This document shows, one piece after another, positions 45,308 to 52,848 of a DNA stretch of 64,000 nt. A program made the position numbers and the translations under genes. The notes under the pieces were generated by a model, which was given only the letters and a program-made list of their open reading frames with translations, was not told the origin of the DNA and did no database searches. This stretch comes from Caulobacter sp. FWC26 (lineage in GTDB: Bacteria > Pseudomonadota > Alphaproteobacteria > Caulobacterales > Caulobacteraceae). The stretch's first letter is position 1. Each line of letters starts with the position of its first letter. The stretch spans positions 1,590,001 to 1,654,000 of the forward strand of contig NZ_CP033875.1 of the NCBI RefSeq assembly GCF_002742645.2. Reading direction: 5' to 3'.

Positions 45308-46611
45308 GTCGCCGGGGCGGACGGGGTCAGCGCCATGGCCGCTCGAATGTCATCTTCCAGCATTCCCAACCTGTCCTGGCCCCAATGCGCCTCACGCCCG
45401 CTGACCCGGAAGGTCGGCGCACCCCATAGGCCTGCCTGCAGCAGCGCAGCCCGATTGACCTCGGCGCGCTGGCGCCAGCTTTGATCCGCCAGCGCGGCGG
45501 CGGTCTGGGCGTCGGTCAAGCCTGCTTGGCGGGCGACATCGTAAAGGCCGGCGTCCTCGGCCAGGGCGATGCCGTCGGCGAAGGCGGCCTTGAGGCCCAG
45601 TTCCGCAAACTGTTCGCCTAGACCCAGATCCATCGCGTGGTGGAGGACGGCCAATGCGCGCTCAGCCCCCGCACCGACCGGATCGACGATGCGCCCAAAG
45701 GGCAGGCCCAGTCGCTCGGCTTCGCGTTTGCAGTCCAGCGTGATGTAGATCGTCTTGATCCTGGGCACGGCCAGGCCGCGCATGACCATCGGCAGGATCG
45801 GCCGCAATTCCAACTTGGCGCCATAGGCCTGGGTCAGCTCCCGGATGCGCGGCATGAACAGCCAGGAATAGGGGCTGCGGAACGAGAACCAGGCCTCTAC
45901 CGTCGGCGGGGCGCCGAGCGGCGCCGGCCCAAGGGAGGGCTCCAGGGCAGGGGCCAGCGGCGGCGAACCGGCCTCGCGGTCCAGCCCGCGCGCTCCGAGC
46001 CGCGCTTCCAGATGTCCCAGGCGATCGACGCCCCAGAACCACTCGCCTTCGAAGTGAAACATGCCGCCCAGATAGTGTCCGAGCTCTGCGCGTCGGGCCG
46101 CGCCAGCGGCGAGCAAAGCGTCTGCGCGGCCTGGACTTGGAACTCCATTTGACGTCGCCCGTCCGGTGAGCGTCGTGTCATCGCCCATCCACAGGCTGGC
46201 CCCGGCGGTAGGCGCGACATCGTCGAAGCGTCCCTGATCAAGCGCTTCGGCGAGAACGGCCTGAAGATGCTTCACCGCTTTCGGGGCGGGCAAGGCGGCG
46301 TTGCCCGGAAACGCGAGCCCTCGGACCTGCGCCACCCGGGCCGCATCACGGAGGCCATAGGCGCGAAGCCGTTCACGATCGGGCGCGGCGGAATCCTCGG
46401 GCGGCGGAACAAGACAGATCTCGATCTCCGCCGCGTAGCGCGTGCGCAGCCTGGGCAGCATCTGCGCCGCCAGGTGAGAATAAGGGTCGTCGGCCTGGTG
46501 GAAGTAGCGGATTGTCGGCCGCTCGCCGCGCAAGCGGGCCGACAACGCCGCCGCGTCTCGGGCCCACCTCCGGCGGGTGGGACTGGTCAGGGCGGTAGTC
46601 ACGCTTCGCAT
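45304..46611 (-). CDS. Tandem DsbA/kappa-GST-like protein (HCCA isomerase type)
   Basis: A 435-residue protein with two thioredoxin-fold copies. The first begins IRYFHQADDPYSHLAAQML and the second AWFSFRSPYSWLFMPRI; both have Ser or Tyr where DsbA has CxxC, as in 2-hydroxychromene-2-carboxylate isomerase and kappa glutathione transferases. The C-terminal GLWGAPTFRVSGREAHWGQDRL is typical of that family. I prefer MRSVTTALTS as the start because the longer start at 46665 lies inside a good promoter (46663-46687). Function unknown; a glutathione-dependent isomerase or transferase acting on an aromatic is plausible. Confidence 0.8.
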   Translation of the reverse strand: MRSVTTALTSPTRRRWARDAAALSARLRGERPTIRYFHQADDPYSHLAAQMLPRLRTRYAAEIEICLVPPPEDSAAPDRERLRAYGLRDAARVAQVRGLAFPGNAALPAPKAVKHLQAVLAEALDQGRFDDVAPTAGASLWMGDDTTLTGRATSNGVPSPGRADALLAAGAARRAELGHYLGGMFHFEGEWFWGVDRLGHLEARLGARGLDREAGSPPLAPALEPSLGPAPLGAPPTVEAWFSFRSPYSWLFMPRIRELTQAYGAKLELRPILPMVMRGLAVPRIKTIYITLDCKREAERLGLPFGRIVDPVGAGAERALAVLHHAMDLGLGEQFAELGLKAAFADGIALAEDAGLYDVARQAGLTDAQTAAALADQSWRQRAEVNRAALLQAGLWGAPTFRVSGREAHWGQDRLGMLEDDIRAAMALTPSAPAT

Positions 46612-46660
46612 GATCAGGGCGCGCAGGGACAAGGCAGGGCCTCCAAGTCGATCGTTGGAT

Positions 46661-46690
46661 GACATCTAGCGGCACGATGAATGTCAATAT
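46661..46690. promoter_or_regulatory. Divergent promoter with shared operator-like motif
   Basis: On the minus strand TTGACA (46682-46687), 11 bases, GCTAGATG (46663-46670), close to the Caulobacter housekeeping promoter TTGACGS-N10-14-GCTANAWC. The same bases form GACAT ... ATGTC, and TATTGACA-N5-CGTGCC is shared with 50836-50862. It lies between the DsbA-like gene and the sulfatase gene. Confidence 0.55.
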
Positions 46691-46730
46691 ATGCTGCGCT
46701 TAACAGTGTGAAAGAGAAGGGGAGGCGCGC

Positions 46731-48386
46731 ATGAAGGCCTGGAAACCGCTTGTCGCGGGTGTCGCTGTTCTGGCTGTCGCGGGCGCGACGGCGTGGCATT
46801 TCCGCTTTGACTTGATCGTGATGCTGGCCAAGGCCCGGCAGCCCAAGATCGTCGCCAACATGCCGGTGACCTGGGTCAAGGGGCCCGAAGCGGCGCCGGC
46901 AGATGCGCAGCGGCCGCCGAACGTGGTGTTCATCCTGGCTGATGACCTAGGCTACAACGACATCACGCTGAATGGCGGCGGCGTCGCCGGAGGAACCGTG
47001 CCCACGCCTGCGATCGACTCGATCGCCAAGGACGGGGTGACCTTCGCCAACGGCTACAGCGGCAACGCCACCTGCGCGCCTTCGCGCGCGGCGATCATGA
47101 CCGGCCGCTACGCCACGCGGTTCGGTTTCGAGTTCACGCCGACGCCGGTGGCGTTCTCGCGGGTCGTCGGAGGGCATGCCGGAGATCCGCTGCATCCCTC
47201 TCGCTTCAATGAGGCCGAGGTGAAGAACATCCCGAAGGATGAAAACAGCCAGGCGGTCCCCAGCACCGAGATCACGATCGCCGAGGCGCTTAAGACCAAG
47301 GGCTATCACACCATCCACCTGGGCAAGTGGCATCTGGGCGGTGTGAAGGGTTCGCGGCCGGAGGATCAAGGCTTCGATGAGAGCCTAGGCTTTATGGCCG
47401 GCGCCTCGTTGTTCGCGCCGGTGGGCGACCCCAGCGTCGAGGAGTCGCGCCAGGATTGGGATCCGATCGACAAGTTCCTGTGGGGCGCCGCGCCGTTCGC
47501 GGTGCAGTACAATGGCGGTCCGCTGTTCAACCCCACCCACTACATGACCGACTACCTGACGGACGAGGCGGTGAAGGCGATCGACGCCAACAAGAACCGG
47601 CCGTTCTTCATGTATCTGGCCTATAACGCCGTCCACACGCCGCTGCAGGCGCCCAAGGCCGACTACGATGCGCTGTCGCACATCAAGGACCATCGGATGC
47701 GCGTCTACGCGGCCATGGTCCGCAACCTCGATCGCAATGTCGGCAAGGTTCTGCAGGCGCTGAAGGACCGGGGGCTGGACGACAATACGCTGGTGATCTT
47801 CACCTCGGACAACGGCGGGGCGAACTACATTGGTCTGCCGGACATCAACAAGCCGTATCGCGGTTGGAAGGCGACGTTCTTCGAGGGGGGAATCAAGGTG
47901 CCGTTCCTGCTGCGCTGGCCCGCCCAGCTGCCCGCCGGCGCGGTCTATCGTAGCCCGGTGGGCCACGTGGACATCTTCGCCACCGCCGCCGGCGCGGCCG
48001 GCGCGCCGACGCCGAAAGACCGGGTGCTGGACGGCGTGGATCTCGTTCCCTTCATCAAGGGGCAAGCCTCGGGCGACCCTCACAAGGCGATCTTCTGGCG
48101 TTCGGGCCGATACAAGACCGTGATGGCGGGCGGTTGGAAGCTGCAGGTGGCTCAGGAGCCGAACAAGTCCTGGCTCTTCGACCTCACCACCGATCCGACG
48201 GAACGCAAGGACCTGTCCAAGGCGCGGCCGGACAAGCTTCGCGAAATGCAGGCGATCCTGGCGCAACTTGACGGGCAGATGGTTAAGCCTGCATGGCCAT
48301 CCTTGGTCTCTGGCGCGTTCTATATCGATCACCCCGGCGGCCAGAAGGCCAAGCCGAGCGACGAGTACATCTATTGGGACAACTGA
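46731..48386 (+). CDS. Type I sulfatase (formylglycine-dependent)
   Basis: A 551-residue sulfatase. N-terminal hydrophobic segment KPLVAGVAVLAVAGATAW acts as signal or anchor. The calcium site begins NVVFILADDLGYND (Asp71, Asp72) and the sulfatase signature is Cys115-Ala-Pro-Ser-Arg in NATCAPSRAAIMTGRY; Cys115 must be oxidised to formylglycine. Further conserved parts are HLGKWHLGG and FTSDNGGANYIG. It removes sulfate from an organic ester in the periplasm; substrate unknown. The next gene, overlapping by 13 bases, encodes the activating enzyme. AGAAGGGGAGG precedes the ATG. Confidence 0.93.
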   Translation: MKAWKPLVAGVAVLAVAGATAWHFRFDLIVMLAKARQPKIVANMPVTWVKGPEAAPADAQRPPNVVFILADDLGYNDITLNGGGVAGGTVPTPAIDSIAKDGVTFANGYSGNATCAPSRAAIMTGRYATRFGFEFTPTPVAFSRVVGGHAGDPLHPSRFNEAEVKNIPKDENSQAVPSTEITIAEALKTKGYHTIHLGKWHLGGVKGSRPEDQGFDESLGFMAGASLFAPVGDPSVEESRQDWDPIDKFLWGAAPFAVQYNGGPLFNPTHYMTDYLTDEAVKAIDANKNRPFFMYLAYNAVHTPLQAPKADYDALSHIKDHRMRVYAAMVRNLDRNVGKVLQALKDRGLDDNTLVIFTSDNGGANYIGLPDINKPYRGWKATFFEGGIKVPFLLRWPAQLPAGAVYRSPVGHVDIFATAAGAAGAPTPKDRVLDGVDLVPFIKGQASGDPHKAIFWRSGRYKTVMAGGWKLQVAQEPNKSWLFDLTTDPTERKDLSKARPDKLREMQAILAQLDGQMVKPAWPSLVSGAFYIDHPGGQKAKPSDEYIYWDN

Positions 48387-49390
48387 GGGCAGCCGCCATC
48401 CTGATGACCCTGGCGCTGGCGGGCTGCGGCCGGCCAGCGCCCAAGGCTTGCCTGGCTGATCCCCCCGTCCCGGACCCGCAGAACCGCACGTTAGGCATGG
48501 TCCGGCTGGCGGGGGGCGCGTTCCAGATGGGGGCGGCGCCGCTGCGTCCGGAGGAAGGACCGCCGCAGACCGTCAAGGTTGCGCCGTTCTGGATCGATCG
48601 AACCGAAGTCACCAACGCCGCCTTCGCGCGGTTCGTCGAGGCTACGGGATATCGCACCGTGGCCGAACGACCGCTCGACCCCGCGCGCTACGCCCACGTA
48701 CCGGCGGCGCAGCGGCGTCCGGCCTCGCTCGTCTTCGTGGGGGCGAAGGGGGCGAGGTCGGACGATCCTTCCCAATGGTGGCGGGTGATCCCCGGCGCCG
48801 ACTGGCGGCATCCGGAAGGGCCCGGCTCGAACATCCGCGGCAAGGACGCCTGGCCGGTGGTTCACATCGCCTGGGAGGACGCCATGGCCTATGCCCGCTG
48901 GCTGGGTCGCGACCTCCCGACCGAAGCCGAATGGGAGTACGCCGCGCGCGGCGGTCTCGTGGGCAAGCGCTACACCTGGGGCGACCAGCCGCAGGATCCA
49001 TCCAAGCCACGCGCCAACACCTGGCAGGGCGTCTTTCCAGCCCAGGATCTCGGCGATGACGGCTTCAAGGCCCAGGCCGCGCCTGTCGGTTGCTTCCCGC
49101 CGAACGGTTATGGCCTGCGCGACATGGCGGGGAATGTCTGGGAGTGGACCCGGGATTGGTTCAGGCCCGGCCTTGATCCGGTCAGCGTCATCGAGCAGGG
49201 CGGTCCGCCAGAGGCCCGGGCGCTCGATCCGGAAGACCCCAGCGCCCCCAAGCACGTGGTCAAGGGCGGCTCCTTCCTCTGCGCTGACGACTACTGCTTC
49301 CGCTATCGCCCTGCGGCGCGAACGCCGGGCCCGCCGGATAGCGGCGCTTCACACGTTGGTTTCCGGACCGTCCTGCGCGCTGAACGCTGA
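48374..49390 (+). CDS. Formylglycine-generating enzyme with lipoprotein signal
   Basis: A 338-residue FGE-sulfatase-domain protein, expected to turn the sulfatase Cys115 into formylglycine. The core is complete: GGAFQMGA, WIDRTEVTNAAFARFV, HIAWEDAMAYARWLG, LPTEAEWEYAARGG, GNVWEWTRDWF, and GGSFLCADDYCFRYRPAAR, whose Cys-x4-Cys matches the copper-binding active-site pair of aerobic FGEs. From the TTG at 48374 the N-terminus is LGQLRAAAILMTLALAGC, a lipobox, so the enzyme appears to be a lipoprotein; an ATG at 48404 would lose the basic residue. It overlaps the sulfatase stop, so the two are co-translated. Confidence 0.88.
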   Translation: MGQLRAAAILMTLALAGCGRPAPKACLADPPVPDPQNRTLGMVRLAGGAFQMGAAPLRPEEGPPQTVKVAPFWIDRTEVTNAAFARFVEATGYRTVAERPLDPARYAHVPAAQRRPASLVFVGAKGARSDDPSQWWRVIPGADWRHPEGPGSNIRGKDAWPVVHIAWEDAMAYARWLGRDLPTEAEWEYAARGGLVGKRYTWGDQPQDPSKPRANTWQGVFPAQDLGDDGFKAQAAPVGCFPPNGYGLRDMAGNVWEWTRDWFRPGLDPVSVIEQGGPPEARALDPEDPSAPKHVVKGGSFLCADDYCFRYRPAARTPGPPDSGASHVGFRTVLRAER

Positions 49391-49422
49391 ACGCTGAGGC
49401 TCGGTCTCGGGCCCAGGTAGCG

Positions 49423-49450
49423 AGGGCGTCGGGGCTGAGTCCGACGCCCT
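49423..49450. terminator. Hairpin between FGE and DUF1330 genes
   Basis: Perfect 10-bp stem AGGGCGTCGG / CCGACGCCCT with an 8-base loop, between convergent genes. Plus-strand tail is TCTCGT; no strong U-tract on either side. Confidence 0.6.
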
Positions 49451-49469
49451 TCTCGTACCGCCAGGCGCG

Positions 49470-49886
49470 CTAGAAGCCTGGCCCGGGGCGGGTGCGGATA
49501 TTGAGCTGGCCCGCCAGACCCGCCTTTCGATGGTGTTCGATGGCTTGCATTTCCGGCGAGAGCGCCATCGTCTGGAAGGCGGCGAGGGAGGGGTATTCGG
49601 CCAGGGCGACCGCGTCCCACATCTCCTCCACCTCGCCCAGAAGCAGCCCGGTGACCGCGCCGCTATAGCGGATGCGACCGCCCAGCGCCTCGACCATGGC
49701 CGAGACGGCGGCGCCGTAGCGGGCATAGGCCTCGCGGCCCGACAGCTCAGGTTCCGAGCCATCGGGATATTCGGCCTTCTCCTTGAATTTCAGCAAGTTG
49801 ACCATGACGAATGGACCATCGTCAGGCGCGCCGAAGAACTCTTGGAATTGTTCGGGGCTGGGGAAGACGGTGTTGACGACCTTCAT
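49470..49886 (-). CDS. DUF1330 domain protein
   Basis: A 138-residue protein of the dimeric alpha-beta barrel (ferredoxin-like) superfamily. Family marks are FVMVNLLKFKEKA, REAYARYG, and WDAVALAEYPSLAAFQTMA. DUF1330 proteins have no firm function; related folds include monooxygenases and dehalogenase-like enzymes. It lies 14 bp after the haloalkane dehalogenase gene on the same strand, so both are probably in one operon. Confidence 0.85.
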   Translation of the reverse strand: MKVVNTVFPSPEQFQEFFGAPDDGPFVMVNLLKFKEKAEYPDGSEPELSGREAYARYGAAVSAMVEALGGRIRYSGAVTGLLLGEVEEMWDAVALAEYPSLAAFQTMALSPEMQAIEHHRKAGLAGQLNIRTRPGPGF

Positions 49887-49900
49887 CTGACGGCTCCGGT

Positions 49901-50809
49901 TCAGGCTTTGGGCAGACCGGCGACGAGACCGTCCAGCAGCGACGCGATCTCCGAGGGGCTGTCCTCCTGCACGAAGTGGCCGCCCTTCAGCGTCGTGTGG
50001 GCAACGCCCTTGGTTCCGGGCACACGGGCCAGGAACATCGCCTCGCCACCGCGCGTGATCGGGTCGGCGTCGCTGAAGGCGGTGACGAAGGGCTTTTCGA
50101 ATTTTTCCAGCACCGCCCAGGCGGCCTTGTTCTCTTCGACCGAGGCGTGTTCGGGCGTGATCGGCACCAGCGCCGGGAAGATGCGGGCGCCTTCCTTGTA
50201 GCTTTCGTCCGGGAAGGGCGCGTCATAGGCCGCCCGTTCTGCGTCCGACAGATCGCGCGCCGTGCCGCCGTTCAGGATGAAACCGATGGGCAGTTCCGGC
50301 GTGTTCTGGCTGAAGTTCAGCCACGCCTCGAAGCCCTCGCTCTTGCCCACGCCGATCGGCAAGCCAGTATTAGAGACCACCACGGCCGAGAAGCGTTCCG
50401 GGAACGCGGCCACGAGGCGCAGACCGATCAGGCCGCCCCAGTCCTGACAGAACAGCACGATGTCCTTGAGGTCGTTCTGGACCAGCCAGTCGCTCATCCA
50501 CGCCACGTGGCGCTCGTAGGTGTAGTCGGCGCGCTTGGCGGGCTTGTCGGAGCGGCCGAAGCCAATGAGGTCCGGCGCCACGGCGCGACGCCCCTTGGCG
50601 ACCAGGTCGGCGATGACCTTGCGATAGAGATAGGCCCAAGACGGCTCGCCGTGCATCAGCAGGATCGGCCGCTGATCCTTGGGCCCTTCGTCGACGTGGT
50701 GGATGCGCAGCGACGTGCCGTCGGCGTCGGTCACCTCCGTATAACGGGGCGCGAAAGTCCAGTCCGCCAAGCCCTCGAACCGCTCGTCCGGCGTCCGCAA
50801 CACATCCAT
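49901..50809 (-). CDS. Haloalkane dehalogenase
   Basis: A 302-residue alpha/beta hydrolase. The start [14 protein letters not shown] is the family N-terminus (the frame is open further upstream through a non-conserved part). Nucleophile Asp123 in [11 protein letters not shown] replaces the usual serine, as in HLD-I enzymes such as DhlA/Dhm[13 protein letters not shown] supplies the oxyanion/halide residues Glu-Pro-Ser-Trp; His in [10 protein letters not shown] completes the triad. It should split carbon-halogen bonds hydrolytically. A divergent operator-like region (50836-50862) controls it together with the metallo-beta-lactamase-fold gene. Confidence 0.9.
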   Translation of the reverse strand: MDVLRTPDERFEGLADWTFAPRYTEVTDADGTSLRIHHVDEGPKDQRPILLMHGEPSWAYLYRKVIADLVAKGRRAVAPDLIGFGRSDKPAKRADYTYERHVAWMSDWLVQNDLKDIVLFCQDWGGLIGLRLVAAFPERFSAVVVSNTGLPIGVGKSEGFEAWLNFSQNTPELPIGFILNGGTARDLSDAERAAYDAPFPDESYKEGARIFPALVPITPEHASVEENKAAWAVLEKFEKPFVTAFSDADPITRGGEAMFLARVPGTKGVAHTTLKGGHFVQEDSPSEIASLLDGLVAGLPKA

Positions 50810-50835
50810 GGGATTTCTCCGACCATCGAGATTTG

Positions 50836-50862
50836 TATTGACACTATGCGTGCCATTATGTC
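50836..50862. promoter_or_regulatory. Divergent promoter/operator between dehalogenase and MBL genes
   Basis: TATTGACA-N5-CGTGCC-N3-ATGTC. TTGACA (50838-50843) and ATTATGTC (50855-50862) could be -35 and -10 elements for the plus-strand gene. The imperfect palindrome GACACTATG / CATTATGTC is centred here, and the motif recurs at 46661-46690. Confidence 0.5.
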
Positions 50863-50895
50863 GCCTATTGGTCAAGGACGAGATGGAGAGGGCGG

Positions 50896-51987
50896 ATGCG
50901 TAAGGTTTGGATCGGGTTGGGCGTTGCGGCCGGCGTGATCGCGGTGGGTCTGGGAAGCGCCTGGTTGATGCGCGAGCGTCTGGCGCAAGCCGCTATGCGC
51001 AAGGTCTATGAGCAGGTCCTGGCCGTCGATACGATGAAGGACTTGCCGGATGGCCTGCATGTGGGTCTCTGCGGGGCGGGATCGCCGATGGCGGATCCCC
51101 TGCGGTCTGGGCCCTGCGTGGCGGTGGTCGCGGGCAAGGATCTCTTCGTGGTCGACTCAGGGTCCGGATCGACCCGCAACCTGCTGCTGATGAATATGCC
51201 GCCCCCGCGCGTGACCGGGGTGTTCATCACCCACTATCACTCCGACCACATCGCCGACCTGGGCGAACTGATGCTGCAGCGCTGGGCGTCGGGAGCCTCC
51301 AAGACGCCGACGCCGATCTACGGCCCGCAAGGGTTGGAGCAGGTGGTTCAAGGCTTCGAGCAAGCCTACACGCTGGATCGCGGCTACCGCATCGCCCACC
51401 ATGGCGAGGCCGTGGCGCCGCCATCGGGCTTTGGCGGCGAGCCGCACGCCTTCGTGGCCAATCCGGCGGCGCCCGATATTCTGGTGCTGGAGAAGCCCGG
51501 CCTGAAGGTCTGGGCCTTCCCGGTGGCGCACCATCCGGTGGAAGGCGCCGTCGGCTATCGCTTCGAATACAAGGGGCGCAGCGTCGTGATCAGCGGCGAC
51601 ACGGGCCCTTCGGAACGCTTGGTGAAGGCCGCCAAGGGCGCTGACCTCTTGCTGCACGAAGGGTTGGCGCCGAACCTGGTGGCCGTTCAGAAGGAGGTCG
51701 CCGAGAAGCTGGGTCGCGACAACTACGCCCATATCTTCCACGACATCCTCGACTACCACACCGCCCCGGAGGTTGCGGCCCGCGAGGCCAAGGCGGCGGG
51801 TGTCGGCGCGCTCCTGTTCTATCACATCATCCCGCCGCTGCCGGTCCGCGCGCTGGACGGACCGTTCTTCGGCCGCTCGCGCCAGATCTTTGGCGGACCC
51901 GTCAAGGTTGGCCGGGATGGCGACTTCGCCTCGCTGCCGGTGGGTTCCAAGGAGATCAAGTGGTCGAACCGGCTGATTGTCCTCTAG
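50896..51987 (+). CDS. Metallo-beta-lactamase-fold hydrolase with N-terminal anchor
   Basis: A 363-residue protein. Residues 5-25 form a membrane or signal segment ([20 protein letters not shown]). The two-metal site is [13 protein letters not shown], with later ligands in [15 protein letters not shown] and a final His in FYHIIPPL. The RNase Z/arylsulfatase-type subgroup of the fold fits best, probably periplasmic. It sits between the dehalogenase and the TetR gene; a role as an arylsulfatase-like or phosphodiesterase-like enzyme in the same catabolic set is inferred. Confidence 0.87.
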   Translation: MRKVWIGLGVAAGVIAVGLGSAWLMRERLAQAAMRKVYEQVLAVDTMKDLPDGLHVGLCGAGSPMADPLRSGPCVAVVAGKDLFVVDSGSGSTRNLLLMNMPPPRVTGVFITHYHSDHIADLGELMLQRWASGASKTPTPIYGPQGLEQVVQGFEQAYTLDRGYRIAHHGEAVAPPSGFGGEPHAFVANPAAPDILVLEKPGLKVWAFPVAHHPVEGAVGYRFEYKGRSVVISGDTGPSERLVKAAKGADLLLHEGLAPNLVAVQKEVAEKLGRDNYAHIFHDILDYHTAPEVAAREAKAAGVGALLFYHIIPPLPVRALDGPFFGRSRQIFGGPVKVGRDGDFASLPVGSKEIKWSNRLIVL

Positions 51988-52053
51988 TTCGCACTTGGCC
52001 CCACGCCGCTCGCGGGGCTAAGCAGAACCGAACAGACTGAGAGGATCCCGTTC

Positions 52054-52686
52054 GTGAGTTCTGCGCCGCGCTACCTTCGAGCGGGGGCCGATGTCGAGCC
52101 CGAAGCCCCCGCCGCGGACGGTCGCCGCCGGCGTTCGCAGGACAGTCGCGCCCGGATCGTTCAGGCCATGCTCGATCTTGTCCGCGAGGGGGAGATCTCT
52201 CCTTCCGCCGAGTTGGTGGCGACGCGGGCGGATGTCGGTCTGCGCACGGTGTTCCGACACTTCAAGGATCTCGAGAGCCTGTACCTTGAGATGTCGGCGG
52301 TGATCGAGGGCGAGCTGATGTCGCTGGTCCACACTCCGTTCAAGGGCGCGACCTGGCGCGAGCGGGTGCTGGAGCTCGTGGAGCGTCGGGGTTGGGCCTA
52401 TGAGCGGATTGGCCCTTTCAAGCGCGCTTCGGAAGTTCTTCGCCACAGCTCACCGACCCTGGTGGCTGACAACACCAAGATGGTCGAGGTCTCCCGCGAG
52501 ATTTTGCGCCGACAACTGCCGGTCGAGATCGCCAAGGATCGCGTCCTCTTCGAGGGGATCGACATGCTGCTCAGCTTCGATGTCTGGAACCGTCTGCGGC
52601 GCGATCAGGCGCTTTCGCCCAAACGCGCGACGGAGGTCTTGCAGGGCATGATCGGCCGATTGCTGGAGGTCGCCGGCGCAGCCTGA
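52054..52686 (+). CDS. TetR-family transcriptional regulator
   Basis: A 210-residue regulator starting at a GTG. The helix-turn-helix lies at about residues 30-75 (SRARIVQAMLDLVREGEIS, then GLRTVFRHFKDLESLYLEM), followed by an all-helical ligand-binding domain. It is 66 bp after the metallo-beta-lactamase-fold gene on the same strand. The operator-like motifs at 46661-46690 and 50836-50862 are natural candidate targets, but no site lies directly before its own start. Confidence 0.88.
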   Translation: MSSAPRYLRAGADVEPEAPAADGRRRRSQDSRARIVQAMLDLVREGEISPSAELVATRADVGLRTVFRHFKDLESLYLEMSAVIEGELMSLVHTPFKGATWRERVLELVERRGWAYERIGPFKRASEVLRHSSPTLVADNTKMVEVSREILRRQLPVEIAKDRVLFEGIDMLLSFDVWNRLRRDQALSPKRATEVLQGMIGRLLEVAGAA

Positions 52687-52848
52687 GGGGCGCTAAGGTG
52701 CGCCCCAGGGCCTGGACGCGCGACTGCTGCCACCTTGTGGCGGCAGCGTGGCGGTCAGCCTCTTTCTCGCACCGACGGGAACAGCGAAGTTCGAGCGACG
52801 TTGTCGTCGCTTAGGCGCCAGCGATCTTCGCTTGCCCCAGGAGCGCGC

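Noticed and set aside
46611..46665. Longer start for the DsbA-like gene
   Set aside because: The upstream ATG lies inside a good -10 element (GCTAGATG), so it would not be in the transcript.
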